The notes: generated from the sequence alone by a model not told the origin. DNA of 64,000 bases from Rotaria sp. Silwood1 (GCA_905250075.1 CAJNOP010000109.1:425940-489939), one strand, 5' to 3'. Shown: positions 1 to 12,133, counted from the first letter of the stretch. Program-made: numbers and translations.

Positions 1-2358
1 TACTTCATTTGGAAATCGTAAAATTACAATGTCCAGCAACTATAATTTTGAATATGTCCGAAGTCAATCCATAGGAACATAAAGCATTTCAATCGTAACA
101 TGGAATCTATTCTATCAAAGGTTTCTATGACTATCGACTGTCGGAAATTTCAAACATGTCTTCCTATGGACATGCTGTATCCCAAAACAAAACTTAGCTT
201 TTAAACAACTGTTTCGATATATTTTGCTTTGATTTCACTGTACTCTATCTGAAATAGTGAAGATGACGATGCCCATGACTAATATGAACTTATTTTCCGA
301 AACTGAGAGTGAAGCATCTGCGAATAAAAATGAAAGCACACAGAAATATATAAGTGAAAGAGGTTTATCTGGTTCTGTAAAATCTTTTCAGAGTTCTACT
401 GCCACTTCGAAGGTAAGGTTTAGTCAGTGTACAAACAAAGAAAAAAACGTTTCTTTGAATTATACATGATTGGAGAGAAATCACAGATGTGATTCAGAAT
501 ATATATGATTTGAAATATTTTTTATCAAGTTTTCGATGAAAAGCCTGTCAAAACACAAAAATCTACTAAAAAAGTGAACATGTAACATTTTCTGAAGCAA
601 CTTCAAATGAATAAAACAGCTGTTAAGCTGCTTTAATGCTATTAAAGAAATAGGGATGTGTGTGGATGTGAAGATGGATGAAGAGAACAATCACAGTCAT
701 AGTTATATCCATTGACACTTATTTAATAAACTCATCCATATTAAAGGCAGAGTTTTCATTATACGACTCTAATTACGTTTACATTTGATGCATCGTGATA
801 AAACCAAGGAATTAACATAACGTGATTGAAGCTTTTTTTTTCAATTGACGAGCCTTATTAAAACTCTCGGGCACCATCATTAATTTATCAACATTTCCAT
901 TATTACTCATTTCTGGAGTTCTCTACAAGAGAAACTGCTTCACAAAATCAATAATAACAATGGATAAACTAACATTATGCGAATATTCTCAGTGTGATGA
1001 GAATTTGTTAAGTTTCAAGAAGAATTTTTTGCACGTAGAAAATAGCAACCAGTTCTCAAAATTAAACTAAGGAAGAACAAACACAGAACCAATTGTACAT
1101 GTGTCGATTTTGATTTAGTTTAAATACCAGTTGGAAATCATAATATAAATGATATTAAATATAACTATTGGTAAGGCACATATGAAAGGCAATATCGACG
1201 ACAATCATTTAAACATTTAGTAAGAATCAAGATTACTTACTTCCATTCAGATTCAAGCATTTCATGAAAAAAAAATGCGTTTTCGCTTTCTGCTATTTGA
1301 AACAATTAAAAGCAAAAAGAGAACTTGAAATTTTTCTTTTTCTGATTTTTTAAACCTTCAGTGGTTATTAAACAATCCGAAGTTACACTTTGAAGTGATG
1401 AAGCCATTGATTACAACGCGGTTTCATCACAAATGTTTGCCAGTAAGAACTTGAAAGAAAGATTTACTTCATCATCCTAGGACATATTGAAACTTTTTTC
1501 TCCGATAAATGTCATAACGTCTTGGACAATTTTCCGAGATTTCCAAAATAAAACTGTGAAGATGTACTAAATATTTCTTCAATAGTGACACATTATGTAA
1601 GCGTAAGCTTGATATATTGGTCTTAATATATTCTATGTGAAGAAAACACTTGGCAATAATAATAATAATAATATATTCGTTGTGGAAAGCATGGTTAGAA
1701 AGAGATATGTCAAGATGTTTCATACAATAACTTTTTTCTATGAAAGTATCTGCATTATCGAGGAGCATAGCTAAGCTTATATCAAGTGAACTCATATTTG
1801 TGAGAGATGCCAGAAGTGCAGTTAATTTCGGAGTGATTTTTTGTGAGCGTGTGATGGTGAGTTGCCTGATTTTAGAACAAATAAGCTATGTTTCCAGTCA
1901 TTTGAAAACAGAACTATTCATCTCATCAACTATAAGGCACTTTACATTGTCAAAGTAGTAATGACATATTTTAGTACTATTCATGTCACTAACATTTAAA
2001 CTTATCTATTCATTTACTATTATAAGACCATTATAACCAGTGTGGTTGAGTACTAGCCAATATTGAACGACAAGGCAATCAAATTCATATCGAGCATGGT
2101 ATTTTATCTTGTCTCTAACGAAACTATTCAAATCCGGATGTACATGTTTAATTACTGTTATATTGAAGTTCTTTGTCCATACCCAATATGAGCTTTCAAA
2201 CGAAACGAGCACGTTGTCGAGATCAGCCGTTTTTAAACGAAATGTAGTAGTTTGAAGAGTAAAATGAGTTAGTGATGGTAACGATGTTTCCAACAACATC
2301 TACCATACGTTTGCATCAAGAAGTTGACTGTGCATCTTAATGTCACAGATGGTTTAAA
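1..2358. other. Gene-free AT-rich stretch
   Basis: No reading frame here looks like protein: the open stretches are short, low-complexity and have no splice-linked continuation. I see no tRNA-like or other structured RNA. It contains a short ATA/ATT microsatellite near 1650-1675 and ordinary poly-A/T runs. Confidence 0.5.
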
Positions 2359-2432
2359 AGGGTGTTGATGTGGGTAGGTGTTGTTTAAGATGATCAACAC
2401 TCACACCCCACATCCACACCCACCCACACCCT
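2359..2432. repeat. GTGTGG-type palindromic hairpin, copy 1
   Basis: The left arm is GT/GG-rich (GGTGTTGATGTGGGTAGG) and the right arm is its degenerate complement (CCACATCCACACCCACCC), separated by a short AT-rich loop. Seven more such hairpins occur up to 28.2 kb. The arms resemble tandem TGTGGG, the unit I recall for bdelloid telomeres, so these may be interstitial telomere-like palindromes or a very short transposable element. Confidence 0.6.
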
Positions 2433-2870
2433 ACATCTTGTCTGACGACGTCAACAATATGAAGAAATATTCAATTCTAATTGCTATGAGCGGGAAACTA
2501 AGCACTTGAATTTTTCAAATAAACTTTATTTCATATTTCCCTAATAAAATGTACAGTCAAAATTTGGGATAAACTGTCATGTGCCGAAATGAACACTCGC
2601 CATTGTTGGAGATATGCAATACGAACAGAAGTAACACCAATCAAAATCAATAGTTCATTTAATCAAAGATAACACAGCACAACATAACATAATTATACAC
2701 TACAAGAGTTCATGTCGTTCCTTTCTGTGTTCGCACATGAAATCATTATTGCAGTATGCCATTGATCTCATTTCATATGATGTGTAGAATTTTACAGGAT
2801 AAGAATTACATTGATACGAAAATAATATATATGAGAAAAGCTAAATTATGTTTTTTGGCAATATTTTTAT

Positions 2871-3854
2871 TTATGCGATGATTGTATGATTTCTACCAAT
2901 GGGGACCATGCTGACGGTGTTCATTCTTGTTTGATTTCGATGAAAGAATGTTTTGCCTCTAAATATGATACGTAGTAACTCTCGTCTATATACATTTGCT
3001 GAAAGAATATATAAGAAGAAGGGTGTTGAAGAGAAACATTGGTACCACAGACAAGCTAGACCATAAATGAAACTGGTTAGAGACGTGAAAGTAAGCAGTT
3101 TGAATACAAGCAGTGAGTATGTCACTCCAAGGGGCAGATAAAATATGAAATAAGCGCCTACTTGCAACAGCAACATTCGTACTAATTGTATATCAGTGTT
3201 TCGTTGTCGCGACATTCCACTAGCGGCAGGTATCACACGATTTCTCTGTGCTCGAATATTGAGTATAGTGAGTAGGCCGAAGATAACTATAATGACTGGT
3301 GGAAAACAATCTACAAAAACAGTATTAATACCGGCCACTATTTTAGAACCAATATCAGTGTATGTCAAACAAAGGCCATAGACATTGTTAATATACCAGA
3401 TGACCAGTATCGGGCTAAGTGCAATGGGAAGGACAAGCGCAAGAACAATAATGGCTCGACGAGCGACACGCGCCGAACTCCAACTTCGCATATTGACTGA
3501 CGCTGATGATGCACAAAATCGATCAAAAGTGGCGAGTACAAGAAATATGCTTATTTCGAATTGCGTCAGTACGTAAAAGTAAGGAATTAATTTACAGCCT
3601 ACTAAATTTGTGTTCGGCGTGAAACCGAAACGAACTTCAGAATATTGAACTACTGGTCCGATTATCACGCACAGAATACCGCTCACAGCTGTTGCAAGAA
3701 AATAGTATGTACACGGTGATGCTCGTAATAAGGTTCGTCGTGTGAGAACAAAAATATTAAGTAAATTAGTAAAAAATCCGAATGCGATTTGGATAGGCAA
3801 AATGATCAATGAAATATGATTGTAGGTCGAATTGTAGTCTGATACAGACGGCAT
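2871..3854 (-). CDS. Class A (rhodopsin-like) G protein-coupled receptor, 327 aa, intronless
   Basis: A seven-transmembrane receptor of the plasma membrane, probably for a peptide ligand. Hydrophobic segments lie at about residues 15-38, 48-70, 88-110, 133-153, 172-198, 224-250 and 260-285. Cys87 at the top of TM3 and Cys162 in the second extracellular loop fit the conserved disulfide. The TM3 end motif is DRF (111-113) in place of DRY. The TM7 NPxxY motif is not recognisable; the region reads STPFFLY. N-glycosylation sequons lie near the start (NST) and in the tail. The ATG is followed closely by TM1, and the stop overlaps an AATAAA-like signal. The overall look is that of the FMRFamide/neuropeptide-receptor-like group, but the ligand cannot be read from sequence. 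It stands alone, with no close neighbour gene. Confidence 0.85.
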   Translation of the reverse strand: MPSVSDYNSTYNHISLIILPIQIAFGFFTNLLNIFVLTRRTLLRASPCTYYFLATAVSGILCVIIGPVVQYSEVRFGFTPNTNLVGCKLIPYFYVLTQFEISIFLVLATFDRFCASSASVNMRSWSSARVARRAIIVLALVLPIALSPILVIWYINNVYGLCLTYTDIGSKIVAGINTVFVDCFPPVIIVIFGLLTILNIRAQRNRVIPAASGMSRQRNTDIQLVRMLLLQVGAYFIFYLPLGVTYSLLVFKLLTFTSLTSFIYGLACLWYQCFSSTPFFLYILSANVYRRELLRIIFRGKTFFHRNQTRMNTVSMVPIGRNHTIIA

Positions 3855-4682
3855 CCTTTAATAATATGAAGAGGAAATGTGATGCACACTTTTACTGTTC
3901 TTAAATGATAAGCAAGCCATGAATTTCATACAGAATTTATAATGTCATCATACAAAGCTAATCTTCTTTTATAGAATTTTAATTGACTAACCGAAGAAAG
4001 AATGTTGTATATTTAGTGTTATATTTTTTCACTTCATGGAACACTTGTGAAAAGTAATGATAAGGTAATGCACATACTAATTTGCAGCCGGTACAAACAA
4101 ATAAATTCAAAATTCAAAAAGAAATTTAAAAGTAAAATAACTCAGCGTAATTCCATTAGAAAAAAGTCATTATCATTGCTTTAGTTCTACATTGTCGTTT
4201 CGATGCCCTAGACAACTAATTTTTAACTGAAAACGTAGATCAAATATATATATGCGTCGATCTTTGTGTGATTGTATACTAATACAAGCAGAACGTCAAT
4301 CAGTTGACAGAACATAACTGCAAACATTGCATCCCAAGTGTGATTCCATATATATCTATTGTTCATTGAAGTTTGATTATTATAATACTTTGACTTTCCT
4401 TTCACTTTATGTATAAAAAGTGAATGATTAAACAGTTTGACAGTCACGGTAATATAGTTCATTCATCCCTAACGATTTCAAAAACTAGTCGTCTATCATT
4501 ACAATTGTTTCATCATAGTACAGGAGTTTCCATTATTTCTATTATTCAAAGTAAATCATCTCTTTTTTCAGTAGTCTATCAAAATTTCATCTATGAAATC
4601 AACATCAAATGAAATAATACCATGAACTGTTAGAACTATAACTCAACTATTTCTGTAAGTATTCTTTTTCTTCACATTTCTG
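3855..4682. other. Gene-free upstream region of the GPCR
   Basis: This holds the presumed promoter and 5' leader of the minus-strand GPCR. I found no convincing TATA box, coding exon or repeat. Confidence 0.4.
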
Positions 4683-5055
4683 TAGGGGACGTCGACTTAG
4701 CATTAGTATTAGAAAAATGCCAATATGTTGTATTAGGATGAAAAATAATAATTTAATGCTTTGGCATTAATATTAAATTAGCATTAACACAATGCAGACA
4801 CTTATGGTTTCAAAAAACGGAACAAAATTATTCCGTTGCTGAACAGAATTCTTACAATAGTAGAACTTTGTTCTTGTATTGGAAAGATAATTCCTGCACG
4901 TGTACAACTTTTTTTTCGATTTTTGGAACTACAAAGGTTTGTATTGAGTTAATGCTAATTCAATACTAATTCCAAAGTATTAAATTATATTTGTAATCCT
5001 AATAGAAAAGCGTTAAAATTAGCATCAATTAATGGGATGCTAAGCCGACACTCCT
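4683..5055. mobile_element. Candidate MITE with inverted ends
   Basis: The left end (AGGGGACGTCGACTTAGCAT) and the reverse complement of the right end (AGGAGTGTCGGCTTAGCATC) match over about 20 bases with a few differences. The inner sequence repeats TTAGCATTA and TAATGCTAA motifs in both orientations. I could not find a convincing target-site duplication, so the boundaries are approximate. Confidence 0.5.
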
Positions 5056-5613
5056 AATGAAAAAGTTGAATTACTCTTCTTGTCACTAATATATTTGCAG
5101 GAGCTTGTTTGAAAAGCTGTCAAGCGCTGTCATTATTGCTTGAAGACAGCATCAATTTGTTTTAATCCTCCTGAGACATCGTAAACGATAAGGGATCAAC
5201 TTTTACACAAAGAAACATACAAAAATGGATGAAACTTAATTTTTTTCACTTCTCTTATTAAAGATTAATTAGAAAATCAATTATCCTGCTATGATGATGG
5301 TATCTTATTTTTATAATTAAAAAGTTTCTTCAAGCCATTTGCGCAGGTTGCATCATAGAGGCCTTGAAAAAGAGGACAACAGAAGGTGAAATTATTTGAT
5401 TATGATATATTTTCCTTTGTTTTTCAAATTCATGAATAACATTAGTTATCATACCTGTTACTAATGATATAAATGGTTTTAACAGTCATCTTGAATTATA
5501 TAAAAGTGGGACCAATTGAATTTAACCTCATTTTTTTTCTTTTAATTACTATTCTTCATTTATTTTTAAATATGTTACCTATAGAGAGAAAGTACGAAAT
5601 ACACTGCATAGAA

Positions 5614-5727
5614 TGGGGTGTGGGTGTGAATGGTTTTCTGAGTGGTATATGTGAGTGTGGAATTTCTGATGAACATACCGACATCACGCACACCCATCTA
5701 CCCACATCCCACACTCATCCATACCCT
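5614..5727. repeat. GTGTGG-type palindromic hairpin, copy 2
   Basis: GGGGTGTGGGTGTGAATGG on the left pairs with a CCCACATCCCACACTCATCC-type arm on the right, with about 50 bases between. Same family as copy 1. Confidence 0.6.
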
Positions 5728-5922
5728 AACCACACCGACACATCAAGAACCAACCAATAAAAAAAATAATAGAATAGAAAAAATGAAAGAGGACAAGAGA
5801 AAACGGGCAGGACTCTGCGGAATGAAACAATAGACAAAATAGAACAGCTTGTTTGTTCGTTATTTTAACTATATCGTTAAAACTTATTCAAAAATTTCAT
5901 GGCTTCTAAAACGAATAACAAA

Positions 5923-5990
5923 AGGGTGTGAGTGTGGAGTGTGGCTGGGGAGTGGGTATGATCAGAGTGAAGAGTGACACTCACACTCTT
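5923..5990. repeat. GTGTGG-type palindromic hairpin, copy 3
   Basis: AGGGTGTGAGTGT on the left pairs with ACACTCACACTCTT on the right. It lies only about 200 bases from copy 2, the closest pair in the window. Confidence 0.6.
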
Positions 5991-6582
5991 CATCTAAAAC
6001 AATGAACTTGTGGATGAATATGATATGCCTGAGACCGATGTGTAGAGAAAATTTGCATAGTTTTTAGCTTTAATCTGAAGCTTGCTATTGATAGTTTTTA
6101 ATCCTCTATGTTTCTTTCCCAATCACACGAAAAAATCTGTGTGCATGTGAAACTTAAACTGAAATGTACTCTGAAGTTTAACATACATGAAAGCTTGTTA
6201 CATTTAAAGATTTTCATCAAAAATATCTTATAGAGTGCTTGAAGAAAAGTCTGTTTGTAGATATCTTGGTGATATAATAGCTAAAATGAGTCAACTCTTC
6301 CGTAGAAACAATGCTTTTAATTACTTTATATTTTTCTTGTGATAGGTTTATTGATTGTTGAGGTGGAGAATCCAAGGACATTTATTAATGTGGGAAATAT
6401 TCACATCTCATGTATCTAGAATTTTTCCTTTTATCACATATCGAAATTCTTACACTGTGTCATCTTAGATCGTATTGGGAATTTTTCCAATCTGTTCTTA
6501 GATATATATTCATGTTCGTTCTATCCTATAGTTGTCAAATATTACATTCGTTATTTTGTTCTCTAACCGTTCTTCTTTGTAT
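5991..6582. other. Gene-free stretch
   Basis: No supported gene, RNA or repeat seen. The AT-rich sequence has short frames only. Confidence 0.4.
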
Positions 6583-6735
6583 TTAGTCTTCTTCTATTAC
6601 TCTTCTGTTTGTCATTATAACCAAGATATCATCAACAAATCGAACTGACATACACACAATATCTCCATTGATTATAGGCATAAACGTATTGTCTACATTA
6701 TTAGTCGCAGTAGCTCTTAGTAAAAATATGGTCAT
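6583..6735 (-). pseudogene. Possible reverse-transcriptase relic
   Basis: A 50-residue open frame on the minus strand contains FVDDIL preceded by an RF dipeptide and followed by a hydrophobic VIM. This resembles the YxDD catalytic motif region of reverse transcriptases, for example Penelope-like or non-LTR elements. Flanking sequence on the same strand is full of stops, and no other RT block could be recognised. If real it is an old fragment; a chance match cannot be excluded. Confidence 0.25.
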
Positions 6736-7253
6736 TTCTTTAGTTTAGCTAAAACTTGCTCTATAGCTGATCACTCAATGGAATACCAAAAAATTCTATC
6801 ATGCATCGCTGGAATGTTTATTTCAAATGTTTTACGCCACATTCGATAAGTTCTGCGTATTTGACGGGAATGTTTTAATAGTATAGTCGTAAAGCAAAAT
6901 ATTCTTACCGTATGTAGAAAACGTATTTTTGTGATGATGAGAAATACTCCCCTTTAACAATTGCCGTTGATAAGAAATTTGTCCGTGAAAAGAAAACTAT
7001 ACAGTCATTTTTTCCCTTATTGAGATAAAAGCAAACCTATTGACTACCTTTGTTGATAAAAATACTTTAAGAGTAAAATGTCGTTTATGTATTGATATGA
7101 TCATAGTGAGTGAGTAGCTTTTAAAGTTATTTATCTTGTTTTACGATCGAAAACAAAAGAACATTTTAGATTTTTGTAAAAACCTTTCACAGCAATATTT
7201 CTGTATTAATTCATTGACATACAGTTCTACAATTTCATAGTAATAAATGAACG

Positions 7254-9459
7254 TTGAAATTACAACATTTATCGAGTTTTTACTCGATTCAGAAGGAACA
7301 TCCGAGTTTTCATTCTGTGAAGCAATTGAAAAAAAAACATCAGGTATATGGCGAACGTTATTTAACGATTTTTCAAGACGTAATTAATCAAAAATTACAG
7401 CAATGGGAAAATTATTGTCAAAAGGAGCAATGTGTTCATGCTGCTCGCATAGCTATTAATGCTGGAAATGAAGCATCCAAAAGTGAATCCGAACAGCAGT
7501 TATCCACGGATAACGAAGATGAAAAACCATCTCAATCGTCAATACATAAACAAGACCAGGTTGAATAATAAGATTTAGTATTTTGATATATGCAAATTGA
7601 TTTATTCATTTTCATAGATACTGAGTTCGATAAAATATTTTGATATTTCTATTAATCCAGTTAGTCAATGTCAACGACTTCTAAAATTTGTATACTATTG
7701 TCAACAAAATCACATTCACATGACAAATCTTTATTTTCTTACGCTTGACCGCTGTGTCAATAATGAAAATGAAAACATTATTGCTACTGCTTTACAGCAA
7801 ATAGCTTTACACCTTTCGGAGAATTCAAAAGATGCTCAACGTCTCATAAAATGTATTTCAACAAATTTATCATCTTCTATCACACCCCGAATGCATACAT
7901 CTATCTTGTAACCACAATTCAAATTCTGCTTTCAAGACATACAACTAAACAAGATAGTCTATTGAGAATGTCACCAGATGATCTAGATATTCACTATCCA
8001 TACAAAGCGCGTTTTCTTGATTTACATCGTGAATTTCGTGATAGTATGCATTATTTTATTGATGGAGATTCATTAATTCTATCTGTTGCTCATCATATTA
8101 GTATTGATCTTAAAACATATTATGGAAATACTTTACATACTATTTTTATTATTGAGCGTATGCTTCTCACGCTATTCAATCAAGCACAACAATGTAATTA
8201 TACATTAGTGTTTTTCGATTGTCACTATTATTTATATGAAAAAGAAAAATCCATATTGAGTCTTATACGTGCTTGTTTTATAGCTCATCTTTCAAAAAAT
8301 ATCAATCAATATGGTTCATCAAAGGTTCGACAATTTTCATCATGGCTTGATCAGGAATATATAGATTATGCTCATGAAGAAAACCACATTTTATCTTTTA
8401 TCATGACATGTCAAGTTTTGATATTTGTAATGATAACCTATTATCTAAAACAACATTAACAAAACTTCTCTTTATTTATCGTTTATTTGGAAATTATCAT
8501 CAATATCATCTCGAATGTAATTTATATCTAATGAATAAATTGATCTTAAGTGATACTATGGTCAAATGTTTTCGCATTCAATTTAAGGAAAAATGCTCGC
8601 TGAGTCTACTAGAAAATACAATTGGTGAATTATTATTTTATCAAACTAATACTATTTCGGATAAAAATGATATAATTGCATTTGAAAAACCAAAATATGA
8701 TATAAATAATCAAAATGATGTGTGACTTTTTTTCTATCTTAAAACTATAATGAGCTTCGTTCAAGAGAAAAATGACGATCAATCGAAGAAAGAAAATTTG
8801 TTCAATCTTCTTAGTCCATTACCGGTTCTTCATGTAGCTCTTCTGATTCGTTTATCATTAATTGATCGTCATCTTCCAACGAATTTTCCTTCAATTACAT
8901 TTAGTTTAGTGGTTTCTGAATCAATAATTCAGTTTCAACAACACCTTGCGGTATACCTATCTTCATATTCACCATCTCTGTCGTATTTAAAAGTTGTTGA
9001 TATGTTCGATGGACGTCTTTTTGCTTTCACTATCAATCAAGTTAAACAATCATCATCAAAGATTCAATTTGATTCAAACACAATGGATATTATCAAAGAA
9101 GGCTTAAGCTTATTAGAAATTTCAATGCATGAAAACCTATTCTACAATATAGTAGACCAATTAATTCAATTGAACCATATTGTATTCTCAACATCAACAG
9201 CATCTGATAACCAACCAGTGCCCATTGAGAACATGCGAATTTCAAAAATATCGAATCCATTCATTGATACTTATTTAGCACCAACACTTTCAACAAATCA
9301 TCAATGGACATTTGACTTTCTCGACCCAGACGACAGATTTTTAGCTCGTTATCAAGGTATAGTTATTTTTTTATTTTGTTTTAATCTATGACAAATATTT
9401 GCATATATATTTTGAATTTGATAGGGAGACATCATTGGCACGTATACAAAGAGGTATAT
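7254..9459 (+). pseudogene. Broken DDX60-like helicase gene (N-terminal portion only)
   Basis: The translated pieces resemble the region before the helicase core of DDX60/DDX60L, a cytoplasmic DExD/H helicase linked to antiviral RNA sensing in animals. The best stretch is the FIDGDSLIL segment and the following hydrophobic block with LVFFDCHYYLY (8050-8300). One clean phase-0 intron joins the first two pieces (7560-7617). A second intron near 7853-7953 is possible. Around 8400 the frame shifts by one base with no usable splice pair, and an in-frame TGA follows at 8723-8725. A further intron (9357-9424, GT...AG) leads into a short exon that runs straight into the inverted-repeat element at 9460. 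No helicase motifs (P-loop, DEAD/DEVH box) occur anywhere downstream. With a shift, a stop and a missing catalytic half it cannot encode a helicase. The family assignment rests on recalled motif similarity and is moderate. Confidence 0.5.
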
Positions 9460-9519
9460 TGCAAGGGGTGAATAGCGGAATCCAGGAATCTTGAATTCCA
9501 GGATTCCCATCCATTTCTT

Positions 9520-9690
9520 GAATTCCCTCGGATTTCCAACCCTTTCTTGAATTCCCTCGTATTCTCTTGGATTCCCTTGAATTCTCTTGGATTCCCTTGG
9601 ATTTCCTCGAATTCCCTTGGATTCCCTCGGATTCCCTTGGCTTCTCTTGGATTCCCTCGGATTCTCTTGGATTGTATAGGATTCTCTTGG
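9520..9690. repeat. GGATTCCCTC minisatellite, left block
   Basis: About 16 tandem degenerate 10-mers of the form GGATTCCCT(T/C)G. The open frames crossing it give repetitive Asn-Pro-Arg-Glu-type peptides that are a by-product of the repeat, not a protein. Confidence 0.85.
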
Positions 9691-10388
9691 GTGTGGCTGC
9701 AAGTCTTTCTTATTGCATCCATACCCAAACCCGCCCTATTTAATTTTTTTTTATCTATTATTATTTGTTGGAAAACTTTAATTAATTCAAATCGATTTTT
9801 TTATAATCAATTATAATTGATTTAATTTTAAAGATCAATTGAAATAGATTTTAAAAGACTTAATCAAATGGAATCCGTCTTTAAAGGGGGAAAAATCTCA
9901 TCAAAATTAGATTATAATAGTGCCTTTATAATCAATTTTTAATTTGATTCTTCATCATTCATTAAAAATTCTTTTGTGAGATATACCGCAGATTTGTTCA
10001 TTATTAGTGACGAACTCTTTATTTCTGAACTTATCTTCAACACTTTTGTTTATTGCTTTTATATATATAAAATTTTATCGAAGGAGGAGTGGAACTAATC
10101 GTCAATTCCCCTTCCACTATTGAAGCTTTTAAAACACTTTTATATTCAAAGACTTCCAGGGTTTTATTACTCATGAGCTACATTCTTTTGTATTTTCTGT
10201 TGGTTAATCGAAACTTAAAATAAAGACTAAAACATATAAAGGTGCCTAGTCGTGGTTGAAAGCTAAATTTCTGACTGAAGTATCTATGAAAAATATTATT
10301 AGATGTGTTCCATTAACTCGGTACGTATGATAAAGGAGTGTTCTCCAAAGTAATCAATTGAAGGACTGAAGACTTCAGGACTGCATAG

Positions 10389-10937
10389 GACTAGCGAGAA
10401 CCCATGCATACTGCACAGTTCGTTTCTCCTTTAACATATGACTTCAGGTGTTTAACTTTTGATCAGATAATGGACATACAGATATGCAATATTATGTGTA
10501 CAGATCAAAGTCTTACAGCCTAATGCTCTTATACCGCACATATTTTTATAGTCCATGTAGGCTTTATATACCTTGTACCTCTTGTAGCCTTATCCGTTTA
10601 TTGTCTTACACCCTTCAGGGCCTATGGGTACCCTATAGAGCTCCCTCATATAATAGTCTTTAAGGGCCAATAGGTACCTTCATAGGATAGCCCTCGAGAA
10701 TTTATGGGTACCTCTGTAGGATAGACCATAGGGGCCTATGGGCGCCTCCATATAATAACCCTTGAGGACCTATAGGTACCTCCATATCATGACCCATGAG
10801 GACCTATGGGTACCTTCATATAATAGCCCATGAGGATCTTTGGTATTGTAGCTCTTGACCCCTTCCCCTTATAGCATTATAGGACCATTAACCCTTGACC
10901 ATTAGCTTTTAATCTTTAATCCGGCACAGACAGACAC
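10389..10937 (+). repeat. Dispersed repeat, long copy, with internal 40-base tandem units
   Basis: It begins GACTAGCGAGAACCCATGCA and ends CCGGCACAGACAGACAC. The reverse complement of this sequence recurs at 33841-34183. Between 10617 and 10840 a unit of about 40 bases with core CCTATGGGTACCT(C/T)CATA is repeated around six times, while the other copy has a single unit. The copies therefore differ mainly by tandem-unit number. Confidence 0.75.
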
Positions 10938-10954
10938 TGAACATTAAATATATA

Positions 10955-11075
10955 GATTTCCTTGGATTTCCTCAGATTCCCTCAGATTCCCTCGGATTCC
11001 CTCGGATTCCTTTGGATTCCCTTGGATTCCCTCGGATTCCCTAAAATTCCTCTGAATTCCATCGAATTCCAAGAT
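10955..11075. repeat. GGATTCCCTC minisatellite, right block
   Basis: About 11 units of the same 10-mer as the left block, in the same orientation, just inside the right terminus of the composite element. Confidence 0.8.
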
Positions 11076-11103
11076 TCCAGAATTCCGCTATTCACCCCTT
11101 GCA

Positions 11104-11683
11104 TGATGCACAGACACTTTTTCTCAAGTTTTCTAGGTGAGATTGTTCTGTAAATAGACTATTAAAAGTATTTATGATGTTTGAAAAATACACATTCTCT
11201 ATATTTAACCTATGCTGTTTTTTTTTTGTTTCAAAGCCTTCAATTACAAAAGTTCTCCATCACTAATAGGCTTTATAAGACTAACTCTTAATGATACTGT
11301 ATGAAGAAAACTTTCAACCACTAGTGTATGAACATACAGGTTTTCGTAATAGTGAAAAAATTCCTACATAATGTATACTAATTATGGAATTTAATGTTCA
11401 ATTTATAATATTGTTCGAGAAATGCAAACTGATCATCGAGCGACAACATAGCAATGCTGGTTTCAATTTGATAGTTTGCCGATTTAATTTGATGAACGAT
11501 TTCTTTTTGTTTCATATATATTTAATCTTTACTGTAATTCTAGAGACTCACTATTTTCTACATTATCATGCAAGATCTACAATATAAGTTTAAGTTGCAA
11601 GGTTAGAATGACATAGGGTCAATCATATCTAGTTACAAAAGTCTATGAAGACATAATAATAAAGAGAAAAAAAAAGAAGCAGA
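11104..11683. other. Gene-free stretch
   Basis: I looked here for the missing 3' half of the helicase gene and found none. It is AT-rich and probably holds the 3' UTR of the minus-strand gene that ends at 11684. Confidence 0.4.
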
Positions 11684-12133
11684 TCATTCATCAGCTGTTG
11701 ATGTTAATGTATCGTCAACCGTGATGCGAGGCTCTGGTGGTTTCCAATCTGGCTTACGGTCAGACGGTGGCATATAATCACCTCCTGTCAGAAAAGAAAC
11801 TTTGACAAATTTGTTATCGGGTAAAGCGATCTAAAATATTAATATAAAATAAGTGACTAATATAACATTGAATAATTTTTTATTGTACTTTGTAATCATG
11901 AATCGTGCCACAGGCTTCGACGTGTCGAACACGCACTGGCTTCAGTTCAAAATTAGCTGGAACTGACGGATATTTTTTTCGAACTTCACTATTAATAGAA
12001 CTCTTATACTAAAAACAAATTGATATACCAATAAAGAAAATCCGTAGAAGAAATGAATACATTGATTTACCTTGTTGAAAATTTCCAAGTCTATATCTGT
12101 TACTGACTTATAACAAAATCGGGGATCAGTCAT
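11684..12133 (-). CDS. Small three-exon protein of unknown function, 109 aa
   Basis: Exons at 12133-12071, 12008-11889 and 11830-11684 join in phase 0 through introns of 62 and 58 bases with standard GT...AG ends, giving an uninterrupted 109-residue protein. The predicted protein starts MTDPRFCYKS, is soluble and has no signal peptide or membrane segment. The middle has basic and aromatic residues (VRKKYPSVPANF), and the C-terminal third is Pro/Trp/Asp-rich (DRKPDWKPPEPRITVDD) before an acidic tail. Exact exon phasing, with no stop over three exons, is strong evidence that this is a real gene. I do not recognise the family. Small proteins of this style occur among cilium-associated proteins, but that is only a guess. 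Confidence 0.7.

Larger units (their letters stand above)
9460..11103. mobile_element. 1.64 kb composite element with terminal inverted repeats, inserted in the helicase relic
   Basis: The left end reads TTGCAAGGGGTGAATAGCGG and the right end reads CCGCTATTCACCCCTTGCA, a matching inverted pair. Just inside both ends lie blocks of a roughly 10-base satellite (GGATTCCCTC and variants). The middle carries an AT-rich spacer and a 0.55 kb dispersed repeat that has a second copy at 33841-34183. The palindromic TGCA at both borders prevents me from separating target duplication from terminus. No transposase frame is present, so this is a non-autonomous element. Confidence 0.65.

Noticed and set aside
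9352-9728. Overlapping minus-strand frames with Asn-Pro-Arg-Glu-type repeated peptides
   Set aside because: They are produced by the GGATTCCCTC satellite and lie at an element end.
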